Source of the DNA: an uncultured Kiritimatiellota bacterium
GTDB lineage: Bacteria; Verrucomicrobiota; Kiritimatiellia; RFP12; UBA1067
Length of the DNA: 11,323 bases
NCBI GenBank assembly: GCA_934635385.1
Contig: CAKTZI010000077.1
Span: 1 to 11,323, forward strand
Reading direction: 5' to 3'
Part shown: one piece after another, positions 1 through 6,491 of the stretch
How positions within the stretch are numbered: the first letter of the stretch is position 1
How the letters are laid out: each line of letters opens with the position of its first letter
Position numbers and translations under genes: made by a program
The notes under the pieces: generated by a model
The model's database searches: none
The model's input: the letters and a program-made list of their open reading frames with translations, nothing else
Told to the model about the DNA's origin: nothing

Positions 1-97
1 GTCTGATAGCCGACAACGCATGAGTTGCAAGGCGGCAATGGAATTGCCGCCTTGCACAAGACGCGACGTGCCGCAGCTGTGCCGCAATGGGCAGTGC
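1..97 (-). repeat. 97-bp palindromic dispersed repeat, copy 1
   Basis: This stretch matches the reverse complement of 6492-6588 over 97 bases with three mismatches by eye. It contains a perfect hairpin with 14-base arms, tgcaaggcggcaat and attgccgccttgca, around a gga loop, plus a second small palindrome (gccgca/tgcggc, 82-99). Read on the minus strand, its last 18 bases (18 down to 1) are cgttgtcggctatcagac. At 6571 the same 18 bases begin the coding part of a secreted-protein fragment, so a similar fragment may run leftward out of the window. REP- or MITE-like by structure; no transposase is visible nearby. Confidence 0.8.
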
Positions 98-215
98 GGC
101 GAGATGGACTCCACGTGTACAATGCATCGTTTTCTGATGCAAAAGGGAGAACGAGAATGCCTACAATCGAACAAGCAAGTGGTGCGCCCGACAGGGAGCG
201 ACCTGCCTTTGCGTG

Positions 216-437
216 CTACCGAAACAGTTCAGGCTCGTTTTCGACCAGATCGTTCGCCAGGTACCTGTAGTCGAGGTTGTCGATGCCGTAGAGGCCCTTG
301 GCAACCTGTCCGCTGAGGCGGCTGCGGTAGTACGCATCTGCAGCCTTTCGGAGAGAAATCCCCTTGGATCTGGCCAGTTCACTGATGATGCGGACTGAAA
401 GATCCTGACGATAGGAATCTATTGACGATTTTGTCAT
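216..437 (-). CDS. Small third protein of the DUF3791-DUF3990 operon
   Basis: A 73-residue protein, last gene of a three-gene minus-strand operon. Its ATG overlaps the stop of the DUF3990 gene as ATGA (434-437), so translation is probably coupled. It is small, soluble and probably mostly helical: a basic stretch (ARSKGISLRKAADAYYRS, about 23-40) is followed by GLYGIDNLDYRYLANDLVEN. As I recall, a similar GLY..s..YLY..L..E pattern occurs in small proteins encoded beside DUF3990. It has no signal peptide or membrane segment. The role is unknown; by position it may be an accessory or antitoxin-like partner of the DUF3990 protein. The existence of the gene is well supported by gene order and overlap; the function is inference. 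Confidence 0.75.
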   Translation of the reverse strand: MTKSSIDSYRQDLSVRIISELARSKGISLRKAADAYYRSRLSGQVAKGLYGIDNLDYRYLANDLVENEPELFR

Positions 438-925
438 CTGCCAGCATCCCGAACGACGTACGAACGTCTAAAAGTCAAGAGGGCCTTGATCGCCAAAGGT
501 GTCGTAATGGCGATCTGGTCGTTCGGCCCCGCGTATCGAAGCTCGTTCAGGGCTTCGTTTCGCGTCATGTCGCCTTTGAGATAAGCGTCGATGGTCTTAA
601 AGACATCGTCGTTTGCGACGCGTCCACGAATGATGTCAAACGAACGCCACACGGCTCGCCCGGCCCGACATGCGCAAACGAAATCAAGCCAGTCCCCGTC
701 GGCTTCGCAGAAGTCTTTCACCCGGAAATCCATCAGCTCGTCCGCCAAGCGGTAGACTGTGACAATTGGTGTTCCTCGCGTGCGTGCGGCTTTCCGTCTG
801 GCCCATCTCTCCGCCTGGCGCTTGAAGGACGTCAGATAGAACGCCCGCCCAAAGTCGAGCCTGGCCTTCGCCAAGGTGACATCAGGAACCTTAATCTCGC
901 AGATGCTCCCGTGGTAGACGGTCAT
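434..925 (-). CDS. DUF3990 family protein, putative ADP-ribosyltransferase-like toxin
   Basis: A 163-residue cytoplasmic protein with hallmarks I recognise from DUF3990: an N-terminal YHGS motif (4-7), LDFGRAFYLTS (23-33), QAERWA (37-42), the DIIRGRVANDDVF block (97-109) and a late NDQIAI strand (135-140). DUF3990 has been related to ADP-ribosyltransferase folds of the H-Y-[E/Q] type. His5, Tyr30 and Gln137 are plausible equivalents of that triad, which is my assignment. It overlaps both neighbours by four bases (ATGA), giving the arrangement DUF3791 - DUF3990 - small protein typical of a compact toxin-antitoxin-like operon. Base composition is visibly less GC-rich than the modules at 8-10 kb, consistent with transfer. 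The toxin role is inferred from architecture. Confidence 0.85.
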   Translation of the reverse strand: MTVYHGSICEIKVPDVTLAKARLDFGRAFYLTSFKRQAERWARRKAARTRGTPIVTVYRLADELMDFRVKDFCEADGDWLDFVCACRAGRAVWRSFDIIRGRVANDDVFKTIDAYLKGDMTRNEALNELRYAGPNDQIAITTPLAIKALLTFRRSYVVRDAGR

Positions 926-1143
926 TTGATCTCAAACCCCCAGTCCTTCACGCACCCCGTGACATCATCGACGAGATACTCCCTGCCAAGCGTATGCAAG
1001 ACATCGTAATGGGCAATTAGATAGTCATCCAGAACCCTTGACCGGTTGAGGATGGCATAGACTTTCGGCGGGGGCATATGCCATGCCTCCGAAAGCGCGT
1101 GGATCATGAAGACCACGAAAACCAATACCGAATGATTTGTCAT
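922..1143 (-). CDS. DUF3791 family protein, putative antitoxin-like first gene
   Basis: First gene of the minus-strand DUF3791-DUF3990 operon. It carries the family pattern of a hydrophobic N-terminal helix (SVLVFVVFMIHALSEAW), then VYAILNRSRVLDDYLIAHYDVLHTLGREYLVDDV, matching the DUF3791 theme of an aromatic helix followed by Y..LHT.G..Y.V.DI. The start is chosen at the ATG at 1143 (MTNHS), giving 73 residues. An ATG at 1152 (MLDMTNHS) is also in frame, but it would lie at or upstream of the transcription start predicted from the TATAAT at 1157-1162. No Shine-Dalgarno is seen before either ATG, so leaderless or near-leaderless translation is likely. Its stop overlaps the start of the DUF3990 gene (ATGA). 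The antitoxin role is inference. Confidence 0.8.
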   Translation of the reverse strand: MTNHSVLVFVVFMIHALSEAWHMPPPKVYAILNRSRVLDDYLIAHYDVLHTLGREYLVDDVTGCVKDWGFEIK

Positions 1144-1156
1144 GTCAAGCATTGGT

Positions 1157-1165
1157 ATTATAGCA
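1157..1165 (-). promoter_or_regulatory. Extended -10 promoter of the DUF3791-DUF3990 operon
   Basis: Minus-strand TGC-TATAAT, a perfect -10 hexamer with an extended TGN element. No good -35 is visible 16-18 bases upstream. The predicted transcription start near 1150 falls about seven bases before the ATG at 1143, leaving almost no leader. Confidence 0.6.
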
Positions 1166-1227
1166 AAATTACAGACCGAGTGGACGAATGCCCCTTGAAC
1201 ATCTACGAAAGAACTCTACTGCAGAAT

Positions 1228-1977
1228 TCAGTTCTGTCGCTTCCGAGGACGGGGAATCGTGCGCAGACCCAAGGCGCGCAGCGCGGCGTTGCGCTCTTCT
1301 CGCAGGGCGTCGTCCGTGCAGTTCTCAAGTTCCTTGCGCGTCCGTTCGTAGATGTGCATTTCCTCGTCTTGGCGTTCGCGCAGCCGCCTCAGGTAGGTGG
1401 CGGCGGTGCCCATGCCGTCGCCGACATACCAGCGGAGCTCCTCTTTCATGCCTTGGACGATCCGCTTCAGTTCTGTCGCCTCAGGCGAATCTGACGGCGC
1501 GAAGTCGACATCAGCATGCATGCTGGCGGACAACGCCTTGGCTCCTTCGGACGGCGGAACCGACAGTGACGTTGCATACGGTCGTCCGGGAATCGCATAG
1601 CACGCGAGGATGCGTTCGCCAAGATCGGGGAAAATGGACGCGAAACTGTCCCGTTCCATGTCTTCGAGCGTCGCCGGATCCCCGTAGATCTGATGGCGTG
1701 GTCGTGCCGTGCCCTCGTCCCGTACCGAAAACGTCGGCGAATGGATGATGCGGTAGGCACGGACTGCGTAGAAAAGCGAAGCCGCCAGCGCAAGCGCGAG
1801 AATGACGACGAGACGCACACGCAGGGGAACATAGAAGCGCGAATGGACTTCCCAGACCTTGATCGGCTTGATTCCGCGCGCACGGAGTTCAGCGAATGCC
1901 GACTCCCTTGACTTGGCCTCAAGCGTGGCTTCGTGCCGAGTCCCTTCGGACGCTTTATAGACGTAGCCGAATGTCAC
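1228..1977 (-). CDS. C1: membrane protein with GspF-N-like domain (module 1)
   Basis: A 249-residue protein, last gene of module 1. It starts with GTG overlapping the stop of B1 (GTGA), after a good Shine-Dalgarno AAGGAG. Residues 4-41 (YVYKASEGTRHEA..SRESAFAELRARGIKPIKV) resemble the cytoplasmic N-terminal domain of type II secretion/pilus GspF proteins. One membrane helix follows at about 55-75, then an extracytoplasmic domain with RHQIYGDPATLE (94-105), RILACYAIPG (122-131), DSPEATELKRIV (163-174), a charged coiled-coil-like helix (about 175-222) and the end motif LRALGLRTIP (233-242). It is clearly a paralogue of the protein at 3716-4486. No catalytic motif is recognised. It is too short to be a GspF platform protein, which has more membrane helices. 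Function unknown; an envelope complex partner of A1 and B1 is likely. Confidence 0.85.
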   Translation of the reverse strand: MTFGYVYKASEGTRHEATLEAKSRESAFAELRARGIKPIKVWEVHSRFYVPLRVRLVVILALALAASLFYAVRAYRIIHSPTFSVRDEGTARPRHQIYGDPATLEDMERDSFASIFPDLGERILACYAIPGRPYATSLSVPPSEGAKALSASMHADVDFAPSDSPEATELKRIVQGMKEELRWYVGDGMGTAATYLRRLRERQDEEMHIYERTRKELENCTDDALREERNAALRALGLRTIPRPRKRQN

Positions 1978-2726
1978 GGATTCTCCTTGGTGCGCTCAGA
2001 CTCCCGCCGAATGGTCAGCGGCTTGGTCGGCAACTGGTGCACCTTGTCCCAGATGGCCTTCTGCACGGCATTGGTCGGTGCGGGCGCCCAGCCCTCTTCA
2101 CAGGCATCGTAGTAGGTGCCACGATTGCACCGCTTGTACCCGGCCAGCTGAAGATAGCTGCCAATCTTCGAGCAGGCTTCGGGCGAGTAGGTCGAGCAGA
2201 CAAGCCGATCGACGCCTTCCACGCCAATGGCCTGCTTCATGACACAGGCAGGCATCATCGTCGAATCGCCGATGCCGTTCACGTTGGCAAAAGTCCGCAG
2301 AATGAACTTGCCGAGACGCTTCTGAAACCTGTCGGCGTCCGGTGCGTCCGCCGTGAGCGGCGCGACATTGAGAATGCCCCATCCGCTTTCGGACGCGACA
2401 AGCGCAATCGGCAGGGCTGGATTGTCGACGATCCAGATCGCGCCCTTGGCGTTCCGTTCCTTTAGGGTCGCCGGCACAGCCGCGAGGTCAGGGCCTTTCC
2501 CCGTGACGATGCGGACGTCAATGGAGAACTCCGCCGCGATTGCCGCAATGGGCTTCCCCAACACGTCGTCCGCAATCCGCTTCTGCGCGTTCACGAACAG
2601 GAACCTGCCGGGATCTTTCGGCCAGACGGTAATCTCGCCACCAAACGCTTCTTCGTCCGCTGCCGTCAAGGCGAACGCGGACGTGACGGCAAAGGCAAAC
2701 AAGGCCAAAGCGAAAGGCTTGTTCAT
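1974..2726 (-). CDS. B1: secreted protein with EGWAPAPTN motif (module 1)
   Basis: A 250-residue exported protein. The start is the ATG at 2726, four bases after the A1 stop, with AGGAG inside the end of A1 as ribosome site. A longer reading from 2765 would add 13 residues before a good signal peptide (MNKPFALALFAFAVTSAFA). The mature part has a beta-like FLFVNAQ segment (42-48), GAIWIVDNPALPIALVASESGWGILNVAPL (95-124), GIGDSTMMPACVM (151-163) and the family signature EGWAPAPTN (211-219) followed by QKAIWDKVH..PTKPL. The last part is nearly identical in the paralogues at 4483 and 9042. The middle faintly recalls an archaemetzincin layout without the HExxH zinc site; that is speculative. Its stop overlaps C1. 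Confidence 0.88.
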   Translation of the reverse strand: MNKPFALALFAFAVTSAFALTAADEEAFGGEITVWPKDPGRFLFVNAQKRIADDVLGKPIAAIAAEFSIDVRIVTGKGPDLAAVPATLKERNAKGAIWIVDNPALPIALVASESGWGILNVAPLTADAPDADRFQKRLGKFILRTFANVNGIGDSTMMPACVMKQAIGVEGVDRLVCSTYSPEACSKIGSYLQLAGYKRCNRGTYYDACEEGWAPAPTNAVQKAIWDKVHQLPTKPLTIRRESERTKENP

Positions 2727-2730
2727 GGTT

Positions 2731-3633
2731 CTACTCCTGTTGTTCGGATTGGTTGGTGTCATCATAGTCGGGGATCACTTCGCCGTCGGAGATGGCCTTG
2801 ATGCCTTCCTCGGCAAGCTTTTCATTCGCGGTCTTGATCAGCTCTCTCGTGGTCGCCACGTCAGGATCGCTTTCGTGCATTTCGGAAATCGCCGACAAAA
2901 GGTTGCGCCGCGTCTCGTAGGCCTTCACCCGGAAGTCGTAGGCGGATCGGATGGCGTCGTTGACGGAAAGGCCCTCCTCGATTCCTTTCACAAGCTCAAG
3001 CTGGGACGCAAGAAGCTCGCGCTTCTTGGCGGCGCGCGCCTCGCTGTCCGAATCCTTGACGGTAATTTTCCATTTCGCAAGTTCTTCCATGAACCGCCTG
3101 TTGCCGCCATCGGACTCGACCAGCGCCGCACCGTCCCGTGCAGCCGCCTCCAAGGCCATGTCCTCCTGCATGAACGAAAACGGCACGGGCGGCATCGGGT
3201 CGCCCGGTTCAATGCCGACCAGCATGGCGACCTCCGTCATCGTCTGGGTGCGGAGCGCATTGTCGGGATCCGCAGAGTCAAGCGGAGCCGTCCCAAGCCT
3301 CATGACCTGTTTCGTGTCGGCCTTGCGGATGAAAGGCTGGACCTTGGCGTTGAGTTCGGATTTGACTTCCCTGATTACTTCGGCACGTGAACGAGCGTTC
3401 GTCTGTCCCACGTGAGCCGACTCATCCCACTTTGCGCTTGGACTCTCGGCAACACCACGAGAGGCAATCGTCTTCCCCGGAGCGATGACAAAGAAATAGA
3501 GCGCCGCCGCGCCGAGGACGACAACCGTCAGTCCCGCGCATGCACCTCTCCGCCACGCAGAACGAGGGGCACGGGCCGTGTCCGCAAAAGGCACGTTGCC
3601 TTCGTCTTCCGAGCCTGAACCATTCCAAGCCAT
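2731..3633 (-). CDS. A1: single-pass membrane protein, MAWN family (module 1)
   Basis: A 300-residue protein, first gene of module 1. The start is the ATG at 3633, because MAWNGS matches the N-termini of its paralogues (MSWNRS, MAWNRS); an in-frame upstream extension to 3699 crosses the promoter. A short polar cytoplasmic tail with arginines (21-30) precedes one membrane helix (about 31-51), so N-in topology is expected. The outer part includes a helical stretch (80-115), IEPGDPMPPVPFSF (141-154), a phase rich in alanine and acid (156-180), DSDSEARAAKKRELLASQLELV (194-215), a coiled-coil-like helix, and EEGIKAIS (275-282). It shares this PGD...DS.E..K...G-I plan with A2, A3 and, more weakly, the C proteins. 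Ribosome site GGAG lies 11 bases before the ATG. Function unknown. Confidence 0.85.
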   Translation of the reverse strand: MAWNGSGSEDEGNVPFADTARAPRSAWRRGACAGLTVVVLGAAALYFFVIAPGKTIASRGVAESPSAKWDESAHVGQTNARSRAEVIREVKSELNAKVQPFIRKADTKQVMRLGTAPLDSADPDNALRTQTMTEVAMLVGIEPGDPMPPVPFSFMQEDMALEAAARDGAALVESDGGNRRFMEELAKWKITVKDSDSEARAAKKRELLASQLELVKGIEEGLSVNDAIRSAYDFRVKAYETRRNLLSAISEMHESDPDVATTRELIKTANEKLAEEGIKAISDGEVIPDYDDTNQSEQQE

Positions 3634-3675
3634 TGTTTTTGAATCTCCAGTTTCAAGTGTGCTTTCTCGCTTGGA

Positions 3676-3684
3676 ATTATACCA
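3676..3684 (-). promoter_or_regulatory. Extended -10 promoter of module 1 (A1-B1-C1)
   Basis: Minus-strand TGG-TATAAT lies about 43 bases upstream of the A1 ATG. The -35 region holds no good hexamer but does hold the palindrome at 3691-3704. Confidence 0.55.
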
Positions 3685-3690
3685 CAAACG

Positions 3691-3704
3691 CCCACGCACG
3701 TGGG
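3691..3704 (-). terminator. Palindrome between C2 and A1: weak terminator or operator
   Basis: cccacgtgcgtggg on the minus strand folds into a five- or six-base stem, 12 bases after the C2 stop codon and immediately upstream of the A1 -10 element. It could end module 2 transcription, although no clear U-run follows (only cgtttg). It could equally be a protein-binding site over the -35 region of the module 1 promoter. Confidence 0.3.
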
Positions 3705-3715
3705 AAATGGAGCCG

Positions 3716-4486
3716 TCACTCGTTGTCCAGCGTGATCGGCCGGATGCCGAGGTTGCGCAGCTCGTCGTTGCGCTTCTCGTAGAGGCCGAGGAAATCGGCC
3801 TCGCCCAGGGTCTTGCGTGCCTGAGCCACCTCTTCCTCGACGCGCTTCAGCAAGGCCATTTCCGCCTCCTGCCGCTCGACAAGCCGCCTGCCGTATTCAA
3901 CGACCGAACCGCCGGCCTTGAGGTAATTGCGCGCTTCGCCTTTCATCCCCTCGACCATCGCCTTGATCTGCTTGGCCTCAAGCGAATCTTGTTCGTCCGG
4001 CAGGATCGTCTCCGAGAGAGCCTGCTCGATCTCGGCAATCGTCGTGCTGCGGACTCCGGCCTTTACGCCGGGAATGGCAAAGGACGCGAGGAACCGGTCG
4101 CCCTCGGACGCAAACACGTCACTCCACCCCGTGCGGATGCCTTTCTCGATGACCGCCACGTCCCCGATCACCTGCCGCCGCGTCTGGTCGGTCAGGAACG
4201 GGAGGGCTGAGATCCCTTTCGCCGCCGCACCCGTCTCGCCCGTGCGAGACCCCCCAATGTACGCCACGACAATGGAGACCGCCGCGATCAGCGCAACGGC
4301 CACAATGACACGCCTGCGGACACCGCGAGGCTCGCCGTTGGCCTTCGAGCCGTCCGCCGCGACGACCTTGATCGGGCGGATGCCCCGCGCCCGGAGCGCC
4401 GCGAAGGCGGCCTCGCGCGACGGCGCATCCGTCGCGGCCTCGTGCCGCGTCCCGTCGCTCGTCTTATAGACGTAGGTGTATTTCAT
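3716..4486 (-). CDS. C2: membrane protein with GspF-N-like domain (module 2)
   Basis: A 256-residue protein, last gene of module 2. The ATG overlaps the B2 stop (ATGA), so translation is probably coupled. Residues 4-42 (YVYKTSDGTRHEA..SREAAFAALRARGIRPIKVV) resemble the N-terminal cytoplasmic domain of GspF-type proteins. One membrane helix lies at about 60-79, after RGVRRR, which fits N-in topology. The extracytoplasmic part holds RRQVIGDVAVIE (103-114), RFLASFAIPG (131-140), DSLEAKQIK (167-175), a long charged helix with RRLVERQEAEM (200-210) and the end motif LRNLGIRPIT (243-252). The same order is seen in C1. The closing GIRPI echoes the GIRPI of the N-terminal domain. Function unknown. 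The third module on the plus strand lacks this gene. Confidence 0.88.
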   Translation of the reverse strand: MKYTYVYKTSDGTRHEAATDAPSREAAFAALRARGIRPIKVVAADGSKANGEPRGVRRRVIVAVALIAAVSIVVAYIGGSRTGETGAAAKGISALPFLTDQTRRQVIGDVAVIEKGIRTGWSDVFASEGDRFLASFAIPGVKAGVRSTTIAEIEQALSETILPDEQDSLEAKQIKAMVEGMKGEARNYLKAGGSVVEYGRRLVERQEAEMALLKRVEEEVAQARKTLGEADFLGLYEKRNDELRNLGIRPITLDNE

Positions 4487-5301
4487 CGACCCTTCTGCGG
4501 ATCAAACTCAATCTTCAACGGGTTGGCGGGAACGGCATGAACCTTGTCCCAAACAGCCTTCTGCCATTCGTTTGTCGGCGCAGGAGCCCACCCCTCCTGA
4601 ACGGCCTTGCGATAGATGACCGTCACTTGCGGCGTCACGCCAAGCGGCTCCATGTAGGTGCGGAATCGCTGGAAGATATCGACGGGAAGGCGATAGTCCA
4701 TATTGCGGTCTACATCTGAAATGTCCTTCAGCCCACGCGTGAGGGACATCGGGTACTGGGAATTTGCCGCGCCGCAGAGATACGCGAAACCGCGCGAGAG
4801 CTGCTTCTTGACGCGCGCCTGAAAGAATGCGGGACGCTGCTCCTTGGCAAGCGTTGCGATGTTGACGAGCGCCCAGCGGTCATCCGGAGCGACAAGGAAA
4901 GACGGCATCTTCTCGTCGTCAACCACATAGAGCGTCGAATTGCCGTAGACGACCGGGCTGGCAAAATCGAATGTGCCTGTCTTGCAGGAGATCTTGAACT
5001 TCGTCTCTTCGCGGAAATACGCGACAGACTCGTCGATCCATGCCTGCGGGGCGCGCGTCTGGCAGTTCACGTAGAAGATCTCGCCTTTCTGCGTCCCTGG
5101 GCGCGGCACGGTGCCGCCAACCTTTTGCATGAGAACCTGCTGGGACTTCGCCCGCCTTGCAGCGACCTCTTCCATCGTATAGGGCGTTGTGCGCGGACGA
5201 ACCGCCTTGGGCTGTGCGGCCTGTGGTGTCGCGGGCGTAGCCGGCTGGGCGCAGGCGCATGCTACGACGAGTCCAACTGCCGACATCAAAACCATTTTCA
5301 T
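4483..5301 (-). CDS. B2: secreted protein with EGWAPAPTN motif (module 2)
   Basis: A 272-residue exported protein. The start is the ATG at 5301, seven bases after a perfect AAAGGAGG. The N-terminus MKMVLMSAVGLVVACACAQ is a signal sequence; VVAC fits a lipobox, so it may be a lipoprotein cleaved before Cys15, but ordinary cleavage after ACA is also possible. A Pro/Ala-rich spacer (19-40) follows, then GEIFYVNCQ (73-81), STLYVVDDEKMPSFLVAPDDRWALVNIATL (122-151), FAYLCGAANSQYPMSL (172-187) and EGWAPAPTN (236-244), ending IEFDPQKGR. The last 40 or so residues are shared with B1 and B3. B2 lies 35 bases after A2 and overlaps C2. No enzymatic motif is recognised. Confidence 0.88.
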   Translation of the reverse strand: MKMVLMSAVGLVVACACAQPATPATPQAAQPKAVRPRTTPYTMEEVAARRAKSQQVLMQKVGGTVPRPGTQKGEIFYVNCQTRAPQAWIDESVAYFREETKFKISCKTGTFDFASPVVYGNSTLYVVDDEKMPSFLVAPDDRWALVNIATLAKEQRPAFFQARVKKQLSRGFAYLCGAANSQYPMSLTRGLKDISDVDRNMDYRLPVDIFQRFRTYMEPLGVTPQVTVIYRKAVQEGWAPAPTNEWQKAVWDKVHAVPANPLKIEFDPQKGR

Positions 5302-5308
5302 CGTGAAT

Positions 5309-5316
5309 CCTCCTTT
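5309..5316 (-). promoter_or_regulatory. Strong ribosome binding site deciding the B2 start
   Basis: AAAGGAGG on the minus strand, seven bases before the ATG at 5301. It lies in the 35-base A2-B2 gap and argues against the longer in-frame start at 5331. Confidence 0.75.
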
Positions 5317-5336
5317 GCGGTTGCCTGACATTCGGC

Positions 5337-6197
5337 TTATTGCCCGCGCATCAGGTTGCGCTTGGTGATCGGGCCGTATGTGATTGGCGCAATTCCCTTT
5401 TCTTCAAGGACCTTATTGCAGGCGTTGAAGAGCTCTTCGACTTCTTGATCGGTTTTGCAATTCTTGCGCTCCTCGAAGAACATATGCTTAAGCTCCATCT
5501 TCGCGACCATGAGGTTCTGGAGCTCCGCGCGCGTGTCGAGCATGATCTTCTCAATGTCCTCCCCGCGATCCATCGCGTCCTTCAGCTCCAGCCGCGCCGC
5601 AATGACATCGCGCTTGAGCTGCGCATCTTCAGGGGAATCGTCCGGCGAAACGATGATCGGCTCCTTGAGCGATTCGATGAAGTCCTTTTTGAAGCGCCCG
5701 TTGTAATTCGGAGTGCCCACAATCGTGTCGCCGGGCTTGATCGTCAGATAGGCGGCGATTTCATTGTTGCAACGCCGGTCGAAAATCTGGTACTTCGCCT
5801 TTGGACGATTGGCGATTGAGTTCGTGATAACGCCCGTCACCTTGTGGATGCGCCCGGAAGGGAGCTTCACATACCCATTGACCATCTCACCGACCTTCGT
5901 CGGCCGCGCATTCGGATCAACCGGCTTGGACTTTTCCGGAGCAGCGGGCTGTGGAGTCGGCTTCGCGGGGGCGACCTCCGCAAGGACTTTCTTCGCCGAG
6001 GCTGACTTTGGATTCTGAACGTCTTCCCCGCCCCGCAGGACGAAGAGCGCAATTCCGCCGGCGGCGACAACGATACAGCCCGCGATGAGGCCGCGAACCC
6101 ATGTAGGCCGCAGACGTTGAACCGAGGACGGGCCGCCGCCGCATTGCTTTGTCGATGCCGCGCCCCCGTCGTTTTCCTCACTTCTGTTCCAAGACAT
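5337..6197 (-). CDS. A2: single-pass membrane protein, MSWN family (module 2)
   Basis: A 286-residue protein, first gene of module 2. The start is the ATG at 6197 (MSWNRS), with GGAGAG just upstream; a 42-residue in-frame extension runs back across the promoter and is rejected. A polar N-terminal tail with basic residues near 28-35 precedes one membrane helix (about 36-54). A Pro/Ala/Lys linker (68-100) leads to VKLPSGRIHKVTGV (110-123), AAYLTIKPGD (148-157), FIESLKEPI (173-181), SPDDSPEDAQLKRDV (184-198), a long charged helix and EKGIAPIT (266-273). A3 shares the L.(S/D)GR...VT, FMESL..PI and DS.E..LKR blocks. Expected to be anchored in the inner membrane with its main domain outside the cytoplasm. 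Function unknown. Confidence 0.87.
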   Translation of the reverse strand: MSWNRSEENDGGAASTKQCGGGPSSVQRLRPTWVRGLIAGCIVVAAGGIALFVLRGGEDVQNPKSASAKKVLAEVAPAKPTPQPAAPEKSKPVDPNARPTKVGEMVNGYVKLPSGRIHKVTGVITNSIANRPKAKYQIFDRRCNNEIAAYLTIKPGDTIVGTPNYNGRFKKDFIESLKEPIIVSPDDSPEDAQLKRDVIAARLELKDAMDRGEDIEKIMLDTRAELQNLMVAKMELKHMFFEERKNCKTDQEVEELFNACNKVLEEKGIAPITYGPITKRNLMRGQ

Positions 6198-6241
6198 TTT
6201 CTCTCCGAAGCCTATTGCTATATTTATGCGTTTCGCCGTGT

Positions 6242-6270
6242 AGTATAGCAGTTTCGGCAGGAACTGTAAA
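6242..6270 (-). promoter_or_regulatory. Sigma-70-type promoter of module 2 (A2-B2-C2)
   Basis: On the minus strand TTTACA (6265-6270), a 17-base spacer and TATACT (6242-6247) with an extended TGC in front. It predicts a leader of about 38 bases before the A2 ATG at 6197, making it the best promoter candidate of the modules. Confidence 0.7.
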
Positions 6271-6491
6271 GCGGCGGCCCTGCCCTGCTGCTGGGCGGCA
6301 GAACTGAGCCCCACGACGGGCAATCCCCTCGTCGCACCCCCTTACATCCGTTCGGTGAGGACATAGGCTGACGCGCGGCCGTTCCCGACCTTGCAGACCC
6401 CAGTTCGTCAAATAGCACGGACACCCTTTGACGTAAGATCCTCTCATTGCGTTCGCGATTGAGTTCTTGCGCCGAGAGTCAGATGCGAGAA
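6271..6491. other. Intergenic spacer between module 2 and the repeat
   Basis: I see no credible gene here. The minus-strand reading frame running through it starts inside the 97-bp repeat and has no family features. The spacer holds an inverted repeat cgtcaaa/tttgacg (6406-6412 and 6427-6433, 14-base loop) of unknown role and a GC-rich, weakly self-complementary stretch near 6271-6300. Confidence 0.5.

Noticed and set aside
422..1009. 195-codon open frame on the plus strand
   Set aside because: It is antisense to the DUF3990 and DUF3791 genes and has no recognisable domain.
2353..3390. 345-codon open frame on the plus strand
   Set aside because: It is antisense to B1 and A1, whose signal peptide, membrane helix and paralogues establish the minus strand as coding.
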